A DNA stretch of 64,000 bases from Pachypanchax playfairii (lineage: Eukaryota; Chordata; Actinopteri; Cyprinodontiformes; Aplocheilidae). Numbering within the stretch: the stretch's first letter is position 1; every line of letters starts with the position of its first letter. The position numbers and the translations under genes are program-made. Below, one piece after another: positions 54,499-64,000 of this stretch. The notes beneath the pieces were generated by a model. It did not search any database. It worked only from the letters and a program-made list of their open reading frames with translations, and was not told the DNA's origin. The stretch is taken from NCBI GenBank assembly GCA_006937955.1, contig SSNP01000123.1, forward strand, positions 972,083 through 1,036,082. Reading direction: 5' to 3'.

Positions 54499-55532
54499 CC
54501 ATAGACATCAATAGACCCCGCATCCGCGGCTGAGAGGCGTGCCGATAGGGCAGCCATCTTGGGGCAGACCAGGCTGCCGTCAGAGACAGTACGCGGATGG
54601 AGTGTAAATAGAGTCAGAGCAAAGAAGCTAACAGTTCTCACCATGGATGATACATCCATTGTTTTCACTCATTACAAGTGGCTGGCCAGATTTCTAAACC
54701 TGCTTTAACCCGGCACCTGCACCTCGCTTTTTGTTATTTATTAAAGTTAATGAAGTGTCAATGAAGCATCATTGTGGATTACAGACTAACAGTAAATAAT
54801 AGCCACTAAATCACACAGGTGAGGTTTAATATGGTACTTACTATACTGCTTGTTCACAATTCTGTAATGTTAATTATTTATTTTAAATAAAAATGATTAA
54901 AAACACATACAGTTTACTTGCATTATCTAGTGCTGAGGATAAGCTGCACTTGTTAAAATTAATCAAATGCCAAGTTTAAAATAATTCATGTGTCAGAACA
55001 AAGTAACTTTTTCACCTGAATAAACACTTTCCCACCTGACCTGTCGGTCTAAATTAAGTGTTTATGTAGTGATTTGAAGTTCTATTGATATCAGTTTCTT
55101 GATTAAATGCCTCTCAAGAAGCCCCAAAGATATTTAAGCGAGTACTATGGAGATGGGGTGTTATCATATGTAGCAACTATTTGAAATGAATCTATTTGGA
55201 CTTTTTTCACTGTAGGTTTCCCAAAGATATTGTTCTAAGAAAACAATGGGAGCTGCCTGTGCGACGAGAAGGTTTTGTTGCAACTGACAGATCTATGCTG
55301 TGCAGTGAGCACTTCAAGACAGAGGACTTTGACAGGACAGGACAGATTGTTCGTCTTAGACTTAATGTCATACCATCTGTCTTTGACTTTCCATCTTCTC
55401 TCCAAAAAGTATGTGTCATTTTGCTCTGTTGGCTTGAGTTGAATAATTTACAGGTTTTTAGTCCCATCCTTCTGGGTAATGTTTAAATTACTATGTTCTT
55501 TATGAGAAAAATGTGTATATGTGTTTATTTAT

Positions 55533-55571
<39 letters not shown>

Positions 55572-55903
55572 GTCATGTATGTGTGGGTGTACATGACGTT
55601 TGACACCGTTTAAATTGTTAAAATTGTTAAATTAAATTGTTTGGTCTCAAATATTTGGAATCAAAATAAAGAGGTCATCGCACTTTTTTCCCCAGTTAAA
55701 TAGTTGAGGCATGTAATCGCTTATTGTGAAATTTTATTATGATCAGACCTGTTTTACGTATTTTAAGAATAAGGTCTCAAGTGCCTCCGACTCACTTTAA
55801 CAGCGACTGTCTGAGCTGCTGGTCTGCCCCAAGATGGCCACCGTATCAGCACGTCAGCCAAGCAGCCGGCAGCGTTGAATGCGGGGTCTATTGATGTCTA
55901 TGG
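54499..55903 (+). mobile_element. TIR element carrying a THAP exon
   Basis: The perfect 25-bp inverted ends begin CCATAGACATCAATAGACCC and continue more loosely to about 95 bp, with 'gccatcttggggcagaccag' shared. TCTTAA directly repeats at 54,493-54,498 and 55,904-55,909, probably the target duplication. Length is 1405 bp. The only coding trace is the THAP exon. A (TA)n tract is at 55,536-55,569. Confidence 0.8.
55216..55408 (+). CDS. THAP-domain exon (partial domain)
   Basis: The exon lies between acceptor TTCACTGTAG and donor GTATGT, 193 bp, entering on the last base of a codon. It encodes FPKDIVLRKQWELPVRREGF, then SMLCSEHFKTEDFDRTGQ, then RLNVIPSVFDFPSSLQK. C-x2-H of the C2CH zinc site is in LCSEHF, and the IPSVF stretch corresponds to the conserved AVPTIF box. 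The first two Cys would be in an earlier exon that I cannot find within the element. THAP domains are DNA-binding modules of P-type (THAP9) and Kolobok transposases. The reading frame is undamaged, yet no catalytic exon exists here. Confidence 0.75.
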
Positions 55904-56106
55904 TCTTAACCTTCAAACAGTGTTAATTTTGGCAAGAAATTTTAATTTATTTATAGTCATAGTCTTTTGACTAAAATTCTTTTCAATTTTAGTCACTAAA
56001 CTAGTTTTAATTGTAGTCTAATTTTAGTCGACTAAAATAAGTATATTTTCTGAAGTATTAAAGACCGTGTAAAGGGAATTCTGCTATTTTCTTCTAACCA
56101 CATTAT

Positions 56107-56928
56107 AAACATAATGTCATGGCCTTTGTTTTGGTGCGAACCCTCTTACAAGCACAACCCCAGGACGACAAAACAGTTTTAAGGTGTTTATTAGAGAAAG
56201 GAGAGATACACAGCCAGGCACGAGATTCCTGTGCAGCTGGCGGAACAGGAACTGGGCCTCACTGGATGGAACCGTGAGTATCTAGGTGCGGAGAACACAG
56301 GTTAGTGATCTGGGGTTATGATGATGGAGCAAGCATGAGAATAAGGAGAGGTCTTACGTGGATGGCGCTGAGGGTGGTTGTGAGAGGAGGAGTGGTTGGC
56401 GGCTGAGAGATGACTGTGGGTCCGGATGGAGGTGTGCAGGTGCTGGAGGGTGAACAGATCAGCTCTGGGTCCGTGTTTGTCCAGGAGGTGCAGCTCCGGG
56501 GAGGAAGAGACAGGCGGAGAGCAGGTCCGGGGAAACCAAGCTTGGCGTGGGAGCCTGTGGAAACGGCTGCTCTCCAGGATAGGAGGTACGGATCTGCGGG
56601 AAGGCGTCAGGTCCGGGTGAAGCTCCTGGGGGAAAAAGGAAAAAGAGACCAAGCGTTATAGAGCTCGTCTTCGGGAATGAACAGGTCAGTAAATTAGCCA
56701 CTCTACCACAAGTGAAGAGAGAACTATCTGGCCCCTGTCTCGTGTTGATCCTCCCCTTAAATCTCGACTCAGGTGATGAGGAGATGAGCCACACCTGCCG
56801 CTCCAGAGCTGATCCACCTGTAGGAAGGTTGGTTAATCACACCCACACACACACTCACACCCACAGGCAGCTCAGCCACACAACACATAATAAATTTACT
56901 GTTCTAAACATGTGAAAAACCTCCCAAC
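56107..56928 (-). repeat. Solo-LTR-like segment
   Basis: Read minus, it runs from TGTTGGGAGGTTTTTC to GGCCATGACA and holds a TATA-like GAGATTTAAGGGGAGG preceded by 'cctcatcacctgag', similar in plan to the LTR promoter at 37,650-37,710. No internal retrotransposon sequence is attached. The flanks (ATAA/ATTA) do not give a clear target duplication, so this is tentative. Confidence 0.4.
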
Positions 56929-57111
56929 AATTAAAAACTGAATTGTGGAGCTAGCCTTCAAATTGTGTTTCAAGAGTTTTCTGTTTCAGGATTTTATGGG
57001 CGGGTCTAAAAGGGCAGCCGTGGGTCGTCACGCGGCTGCCCTTCAGGATAACCCCGCCCCCTGCTGCTCTCGTCATATAAAACCGTACAGTGCGGTAGTT
57101 TAAGTGGTTTT

Positions 57112-57260
57112 GAAATGAAATGAATGAAATGAAATGAAAAATACTTTATTTATCCCAGAAGGGAAATTCAACTGGAGATACAGAGAACAGCTTGGCCTTC
57201 ACTCTCCAGGCAGCCAAGGGTCACAGTGTGCCCGGCGCACGTCGATCAGACCAGCCAAGA
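57112..57260 (-). repeat. LINE 3' tail, inverted
   Basis: The minus strand ends 'aataaagtatttttcatttc' with (ATTTC)n at 57,112-57,140, the tail type seen at 4418-4490. Confidence 0.7.
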
Positions 57261-58680
57261 TCACACAGGAGAATACATACAAATACATACATACATATAC
57301 ATAAGCACGCATCAACCTGTGTGTTAGGAAAAGAATAAACCAGAAAAGAACACATGAGGGGAGATAGGTAAAAAAAAATTCCTCTCACGCAGCACCCACT
57401 GGGTGGCGCTGTTTGAGATTGAAAAAAAGCCTTAGCGGGGGACAATAAACGAGACACGTCGAGAACTTTTGTAGGGATGTGAAGTGCGATCAGTGTGTGT
57501 ATGCATGCAGAGAAGAGTCAAGGACACCATCTCTGGGCCAGAACCGATTGTTATGTCTGTCCTCAGTCTGTTGGCATCCAGTGGACAGGGGAAGGGAGGG
57601 GCTGTGGTCCTCCGTACTCGCTGCTCCAGGAGACTTCAGTGCATTGGCCTTGAGGCCAGCCGAAACAAAGATAAGAGTAATTAGATCGAAGCCGAAGAAT
57701 TTTAGCAGCTCCTGTTGTCCATATGGTACACTTTTGTGGAGAATCCCAAACAGCCAAATAAAACCAAATTACATGAAATAGCCAATCAATCACTCCTCCA
57801 CATAGAACCGAACCTGCAGCTTCTCCAAGATGACACCCATTCTTCCAGTGAGATCCAACACATCAGTCTGTGATCCAGACCCCCGAGCTTTCTAGTCCGA
57901 GTGCTGCCAGATCAGGTTACATACTTTCCTTATTTTCCAAATTTGTCAATACGTCAGGTGACTGCCAGCTCCAATCAGCAGGTTCCCACGTCAGTAATCC
58001 AAATAAATACGTCCTCCACCGACACAGCGTGGGTCGAGTCCGAGCATGGTGGCTCCCCCTTCTCAAGCCTCAATTGTAGTAAAAAAAAGTTTTCCAATGT
58101 GTAAGTGACCACGATACCAGATCCATATAAATTTCCAGTTCGTAGCAGCCAGTACAGAAGGCACAGAGACATGCAGACACGAGACAGAAGCAGGAAAGGG
58201 GGGGAGGGTTGAAGAAGATAAGGGAGAAGCTGCGAAATGCGACTGTCCTCGACAAGAGCAAGACAAGAAAAAAAGAAAAAAATTTTCCCGCTCCTTCATC
58301 CGAGGGATGACCGTCTGAAAAAGCTTTGGGTCGATTTTGTGCAGAGAATCCACACAGTAGACAGTTACTAAACCAGCATGATAGGTAGGAGCTACTTCTG
58401 CCACCTGCTGCCTTCATATGCTAAACAAAGCTCAGAATGGCGTAGCAGCACATTCCGCTCCTTCACTGATCAACAAGTCTGAAGCATTGCGGTTGTGTGG
58501 AAATAGTTCAACTCCTCAAAAAGCAGTGATGCGCAGTTTTACATGTGGGTAGAACCTCAAACTTAACGAACCAGCCGGAACTCAGAAACGGAGGAAATGC
58601 AGTGATATGGGGAAGAGAAGGAGGTGCTGCTAGAGGATGAAACAGACAGGTTTCAGCGCCTGCAGCGGACACGCCCCCAG
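57261..58680. other. Unclassified interior of the TTAA element
   Basis: It may be 3' untranslated sequence of the LINE whose tail is at 57,112. No reverse-transcriptase or endonuclease motif is visible on either strand. Confidence 0.35.
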
Positions 58681-59413
58681 CGTCTCAGAGCAGAGAAAAC
58701 TGATCCTTTTTTCATTATTTTGTAACCAAATTTCATATGCTTCCCAGTGTTTTTAATCATTCAAATTTGGCTGGATAACTAATAACTAATATTCCTGTGC
58801 AGTGACAAACTCAGAACACACATTTGTTGTTACTTTACACGGGCTTTAATTTAACAACTGCAATATAGTATGGACTTTTTCTTACCATTCCACACTTCAT
58901 CTGGTGTTTTCCCGGGAGCATCTCAAACAACTCTCAAACAGCCTCTGCTCACCGCTCAATAAGCCGAGCTCTGATTGGTTCTTTTCACAGTAGCCCCAGC
59001 TGTTAGCTTTTTGACTGATTCCTCTGCATCTTTCTTTTCCTCTGATTGGATTTCGTCGCTGTCTATTTTCGTGTCGTCTTTTATTTGTCAACGAAAATCA
59101 ACATAATTTTAGTCATATTAATCGTCTCAAATAGGGCCGTCTATTTTAGTTTTCGTTTCGTTTTTGTCCGCAAAAATATATTCGTGACTAAAATTATGAC
59201 AAAATATTTTAGTCAACAAAATTAACACTGCCTTCAAATAAATAAATGAGAGAAAAGAGCTGCCTGGCAACACAATGCCACAGCAAGGAGAGATTTACTT
59301 TCACATTATCCATTTGGGTCACAAGTGATGAGAAGCCACTATTTCAATTTTTATGTCACATTTTCAAAAACACACAATTTGCTGGTTGTTGAAACACACA
59401 CACACACCCACAC

Positions 59414-59702
59414 GTGTGTTTTGTTATCCTTATGGGGACCGTCCATTGACTTCCATTGATTTTAGTAACTAGATTTATACCTAACCCAAACCCTTTTCCT
59501 AACCTTAACCATTACTGATCTATAACTAACCCTAAGACTAACTAAAACTCTATTCACACCATACCTATAACCCTAACCCCTAACCCTAAAAAGGGGAGTC
59601 CCCCTCATGGGGACCAGGCTTCGGTCCCCACAAGAACCCTCGGACCCCAGAAAGATAGTAAAAGTCAGGAAAAGGGTCCTCAGGAGGTCAGAAATACAAA
59701 CC
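59414..59702. repeat. Third copy of the 289-bp cassette
   Basis: Same orientation as those at 49,915 and 50,279, with a few differences (for example GTTATCC for GTATCC, CTTTTCCT for CTTTTACT). It is also flanked by short (CA)n on both sides. Confidence 0.9.
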
Positions 59703-62269
59703 CACACACACACACACAAACATAAAAAACACAAAATACCCAAGAATGAAATACCCTACTGAATGTTTACAAGCTGAGCCTCACTTAAAAAAGGTTTGTT
59801 TTATGAGCTCCTGTCTTGTTTCCATGGAATGCCCATAAAAAGTGTTAAAAACTTTACTATATTCCTAAGTACACTCCCGCCTTTGCCCCTGACATGCCCA
59901 CAATTACTAAGCAGCATCTCTTTTCAACATTTCAATCTCAGTAGACAGTAGGGCACCAGGCCTTTTAAACCTGGACATAAATTATGCAGTGATGATCAAT
60001 CAGTCAGTGCATTTAAAAGCATAGATAATATAGTTTCAAACTCTGCCTTTTGGAAGTTAGTGTAATGGACATATGCATGTTGTTAGAGCTGGTATTCCAT
60101 TGTCATTAGTATTTCTTGGTTTGGATTTATGCCTTTATTTTGATGACTCAGTCAAAAGATTTAACTATAAATAAGAAGACTGTAAACAAGTTCTTTAGTG
60201 AATCAACAGAACTTGTGATTCCATAATCCTCCTTCAAGTTCAGCTGATACAGTTGAGACTGTATAAACTGATAATGAACCTATTGTGATTCAAACTGGTC
60301 TGACCTTTTCAGTCCCTCCTGTTGCTGTTTTCAGAGCTTCTAGAGCTCAGTCAGGAGTGGGAGCGATCTTTTAACACATAGCTACATTATGATGCAGTCC
60401 AAGAGAATTGTGCCATTTTAGGGCTGAAAGAATGGTGCAAAGGACAGAGTTTGTGATAGGACTGTCATAAGAACATGCTTTCATATGGTAAGATTAGGAA
60501 ATATTTTTCCCAGGGATCATTTCTTATTTTAGTCAAATAACAACACACTTAGATTGAATTCACAAAACACACACAGGCACACACATGCGCGTGTGCACAG
60601 GTGCGCAGGTTTTATCAGAAATGGGGAGAGGCTTGGCACCTTGGCAGCAATGGAAGAAGGAGTAGTGTAAGTGTTCCAAGTATAGCTTGGGGCCACCTTT
60701 TGATACCTGTCAACAGGTACCGAACAGAGCAAAACATGATTTAGAGAATGTCTGACTCAGAAATGTTACAAGACTTTGGTGTGCTCACGCTTCATCACTG
60801 TCCAGTATGAGCGCCGCTTCCAGACCGGCTTGCGTAACCTGAGTAAATGTATGACCAGGCAGCAGCTCTCAGGTAACTTCAAAGCTCATTTACTAGCAAA
60901 TGGATCGTGTTGCTCTGCAAAAAGATTCCACAACCACAGAAAATCTCCCAGCAGCTTTCAGTCTGTTTAAAAGCTTTTGTCTTGCTTTGCTTGAAAGATA
61001 AACCTTTGATCACCAATTTTATATCATGTTGTCTAATAACTTTGCCAAGTGGTAGTATATATATATTATACACATACGTACATGCAAATACAAACACACA
61101 CGAATGAAACCATCTGTGACATGTCCCCTCATGTTTTAACCAGTGGTTGTTGTTTCATACCATTTGGGTACAATAATGATACCACCTTGCACTCGTGCAC
61201 TTACCAAACATTGTACCCCAAAGTGCATGTGACCCTACATAAATTCTTCAATATCTAATTTCAGGCAACAGCTAAATGCAACCTTGAATGTGCTCAAGCT
61301 GTATTTTATTTCACAGTCAACATTATTATATACTATTGTTATATTGGCACAGTGTGTAGGACCCAATTACAGACAGACCTCACAAGTAAAATAATTAAAA
61401 AAAAGAGGTTAATTAAACAAAAACAAATGGCTGATGAGGCAGCAAAACAGGGAACACTTACTGTACATGAAGGAGGTGCTAGAGATACATAACTAGGCTT
61501 AAACAGTATGAACTGACAAAATGCAGAAAGAGAGAGGAGGACTTATACTGAGGATGGGCGATTACTGAATGGGGACAGTTGGGGAGAGAAGCAGGGAGAC
61601 TAATAAGAATGATGGTGAACAGTTGTGACAAACCAGAATAAGCTACTGATGAAAAAGTAAATGATATAAGCTGGAGAGTAATACACACAAGAGGAAACAA
61701 GTCAAATCTCAATCAAAAAACAAAAACACATAAATATCAACTCAGGCAAACAGAAAGGCAACCCAAGCAACAAAGCCAGCCACATTAAAAATAAAAAACC
61801 TGAGCACAGATAAAGCAAGCAATGAAAATCAAGGGAAACAGGAAACAAGAGTCACCTACAAAATAAATTCCCAGGAAATACCTGAAAAAATACAAGTGAA
61901 AATGAAAAAGAAAAACAACACAAACACCCCCAAACCCTGGCAATTGTGTTCTTTTCTTTATGCAGTACACTTCCATGACTAACCCTACATGCTGCTCAGA
62001 TGCAATAAATCTTCTACAGTGAGGTGTGCTTGATGACTCAATCAGGGTGTGTAGATTATGCATGTGCCAGACCCTCGGCAGTGCAGTTGTGTTGAAGTGA
62101 CTAGTGTTTGTATGATATACAAAAGAAAAAACACAACCCAGCCTGCTTGTGTTTATAGAGACAAACGTGAATTATTTTAGGAAATAAGTGACTTTTTTGA
62201 AATGACATTTTTTTTTAGTTTACTTTCTCAAACCTACTGTGACTAGATCTCTACAACAAGGAGCTGACC
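59703..62269. other. No gene seen
   Basis: The block 61,370-62,060 is A-rich and repeat-like, but I find no terminal repeats or coding domains. Reading frames are short. Confidence 0.4.
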
Positions 62270-62289
62270 ATGTCCCAACTTAGATAGAA

Positions 62290-62530
62290 GAGAAGGATAA
62301 AAAACTTAAACACATGAAAAAGCTTACCAGAACATTTGCATATCCTAACAAGAATTTTATCAAGTCAGCCAAGAAATCTGGAAAACACTACACTCGATCT
62401 GAACGAACATAAGGACAAACAGACGCTAAAATTTTGCCATATGTTGGAGTAACTCAAAAAGATTTCCCCTGACATCCCTGTACACTTCAAACATAAAATC
62501 CCCCTCAGACAGAAACTAGATCACCCCAAA
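62290..62530 (+). pseudogene. Penelope-like retroelement fragment
   Basis: One frame has ILPYVGVTQKD. After a single frame change, DIPVHFKHKIPLRQKLDHPK follows at about 62,472-62,530. I recognise the motif pair from the region between reverse transcriptase and GIY-YIG endonuclease in Penelope-like elements. Both major domains are missing and the frame is broken. Confidence 0.55.
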
Positions 62531-62534
62531 GATA

Positions 62535-62831
62535 CAGATGTGGACAAAATTGTAGGTACCCTTTGGTCAATGAAAGAAAAACTCACAATGGTCATGCACA
62601 ACAATGGTAGTGAAACAAAACATTAAGTTAGGGGGTGCCATCACTTTGGTCCAGGCCTGTTCCATGAGTTTTTTGTTTATAAATATGTCCATTGAACCAT
62701 GGTTGAAAAGCAATGTCTGACTTTCGTTGGTTAAAATTCATAGAATTTATAGTTATTATTACTTTTGTCTGTGTCCATTGTGACTTTTTCTTTCATTGAT
62801 TGAAGGGTACCAACAACTTTGTCCATGTTTT
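62535..62831. mobile_element. ~0.3-kb Tc1/mariner-type MITE
   Basis: Left end CAGATGTGGACAAAATTGTAG preceded by TA, and right end inverted ACATGGACAAAGTTGTTGG. Both arms contain 'gtaccctt', 'tcaatgaaagaaaaa' and 'tcacaatgg'. No coding sequence. The right boundary is approximate. Confidence 0.7.
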
Positions 62832-62906
62832 TAAAACACTACAGGCGCATGGCAGAACACAGGAGAACCTGCTCTTCAGGTCCAGACTCAGGGGTACACC
62901 TACATC

Positions 62907-63486
62907 TTAGGCTGTATTCACACCTGATAGTTGGACTCGGTTCGATTGGGGAGCAAAATTGCAACATTGTTGCTGTTTTTAGTAGGTGCGGTTTTGATTC
63001 ACACTGCACTTTATAAACCGAACCAAATAACCTTTAGAGCATATTACACCCCCGCCTGTGGTGGTGCTGTAGAGTTTCTGCAATACTTGTTACTGCACTT
63101 CCTGTCGCTGCTGCAGGAGAGTGAAACATGGACTAGCAGCAGATTCTGGTGGTTTTGGAATCTTTTTTGTTTGGTGAATGTACCAGATCAATATTCTGCA
63201 GCACTGGACTGAGCAGATAACGAAACAGAGAACTACACGAGGCGGCTGAGATGGCTACACAATATAGTCCGTTTCCTGCTTTTGGTGCGGTCCCAGTGCG
63301 CTTGCGTTTACACATGCAATCGAACCACACCAGAGTTCGTTTCAGTCGAACCGAGACCCACGTTTTTAGGGGGACTAGAGTTCGATTGTTTGGACCGAAT
63401 CAGAGTTCGGTTGCCCGTTCACACCTCCCCAAACAAACTTTCTGTGCAAACAAACTAGAGTTGGGCTGGTGTGAATGCACCCTTAA
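62907..63486. mobile_element. 0.58-kb MITE with GTATTCACACC-type ends
   Basis: The left end TTAGGCTGTATTCACACC and the right end inverted, TTAAGGGTGCATTCACACC, match apart from small differences. Inner inverted motifs include 'ggttcgatt' and 'gaaccgag'. There is no coding domain. The target duplication may be TTA or TTAA. Confidence 0.65.
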
Positions 63487-64000
63487 AGAGGAAGGACACT
63501 TTTTGAGGATAGTAATGTCCACATTTTGGACCAAGAAGACAGATAGTTTACAGCAGAAGAGAAGGAAGCCATGTATGTAAAACAGGAAAAACCTAGATTA
63601 AACAGAGGTGGGCTCAGGTTCCATCTATCAATGTAGCCTTAGTTCTTCATCCCAGGTAGTTTCAGAACCATCAGTGTGTGTCAGGTTATCAATGCTAACG
63701 CATCATCTCTGTATAAATTTTAAAGACTCAGTGTTCACTACTGTGGATAGTTGTGAGTCCATTTGTGTGAAAGAGTTAACCTCCACACAACATGTACTAC
63801 TGCTCTGTATTCCATCGGTCCCTTAAAAACATGTGGTCCCAAAGCTCACTCAGAACCCTGGATAACCAATCTGTTTGTGCCCTCAGACGTGCATGTAGGT
63901 ACGCTGGGAGAAAGTGGAAAAATGATATGCTGCAAATCTCTTTTAAAATTAGAAGGGACTGTCTTTTTGTCTTTATCAGAGAGCTGTTAAAGCTGCTAAA
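63487..64000. other. No gene seen
   Basis: Right edge of the window, with short chance frames only. Confidence 0.45.

Larger units (their letters stand above)
56062..58845. mobile_element. TTAA-flanked 2.8-kb element within hAT copy B
   Basis: TTAA at 56,058-56,061 and 58,846-58,849 flanks inverted ends AGACCGTGTAAAG and AGCCCGTGTAAAG. hAT copy A runs through the same point uninterrupted ('gttaaattaatacttcag'). The interior is a mixture of a solo-LTR-like block and a LINE tail. I see no transposase, so it is non-autonomous or further invaded. Confidence 0.75.
55918..59230 (-). mobile_element. hAT-type MITE, copy B, split by a TTAA element
   Basis: The same ends as copy A in opposite orientation, CAGTGTTAATTTTGGCAAG at 55,918 and CAAAATTAACACTG ending at 59,230. 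The perfect 8-bp duplication CCTTCAAA lies at 55,910-55,917 and 59,231-59,238. hAT sequence is 55,918-56,061 and 58,846-59,230. The middle is a later insertion. Confidence 0.93.

Noticed and set aside
1..64000. tRNA or rRNA genes
   Set aside because: I saw no cloverleaf with A and B boxes and no rRNA-like block; short or degenerate ones could be missed by eye.

Overview
This window looks like a repeat-saturated piece of a teleost fish genome. The clues are tandem LRR exons of the fish-expanded NLR (NLR-C) type, Tc1 transposons, L2-like and L1 (Swimmer-like) LINEs, a sushi-like Ty3/Gypsy element and Penelope-like remains. I recognise no complete host gene. I infer the clade from the families present; I cannot name a species.

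Layout. 1-463: the beginning of a minus-strand LINE ORF1-like gene that runs off the left edge. 464-5,856: old repeats, including a complete non-autonomous hAT element (2955-3597) that carries a broken BED zinc finger, and an internally deleted LINE (3958-4492). 5857-6563: a 0.7-kb MITE with a second copy at 29,171-29,878. 6743-9429: six in-frame 174-bp LRR exons in ~502-bp exon-intron units, with no NACHT exon in the window. 10,135-12,355: 29 copies of a 76-bp minisatellite. 12,413-14,984: two overlapping Tc1 fragments joined through foreign DNA and a single N. 15,000-21,000: PIF/Harbinger-like and L2 remnants around a dead jockey/I-group LINE (16,957-20,331, minus). 21,150-26,410: an almost full-length, inactivated L1 (minus). 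26,511-27,129: a near-palindromic TTAA MITE. 30,787-32,389: a structurally intact Tc1 element with a 340-aa transposase. 33,430-35,031: an inverted duplication interrupted by a MITE.

37,085-48,235 is a nest. An old minus-strand repeat, also present at 2461-3715, was split by a young sushi-like LTR retrotransposon (37,567-43,583, with a 759-N gap) and by a 3.8-kb TIR element (44,223-48,060). That element itself holds a frameshifted Tc1 copy, an L2 tail and a THAP-like MITE. 49,862-50,628: two identical 289-bp cassettes between (CA)n tracts. 50,921-51,673: a TTAA element with a coding remnant. 53,297-59,230: two inverted hAT copies with perfect 8-bp target duplications flank a TIR element carrying a THAP exon, and one hAT copy is split by a TTAA element. 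62,270-63,486: a Penelope-like fragment and two MITEs.

The only coding units that could still work are the Tc1 transposase at 31,151-32,173, the gag and pol of the LTR element (pol's end is hidden in the gap), and the LRR exons if they belong to a gene extending outside the window. Three insertions can be checked inside this window against a related copy that lacks them (the 'empty site'), so the order of insertion can be read directly. Most open reading frames elsewhere are antisense or simple-sequence shadows.
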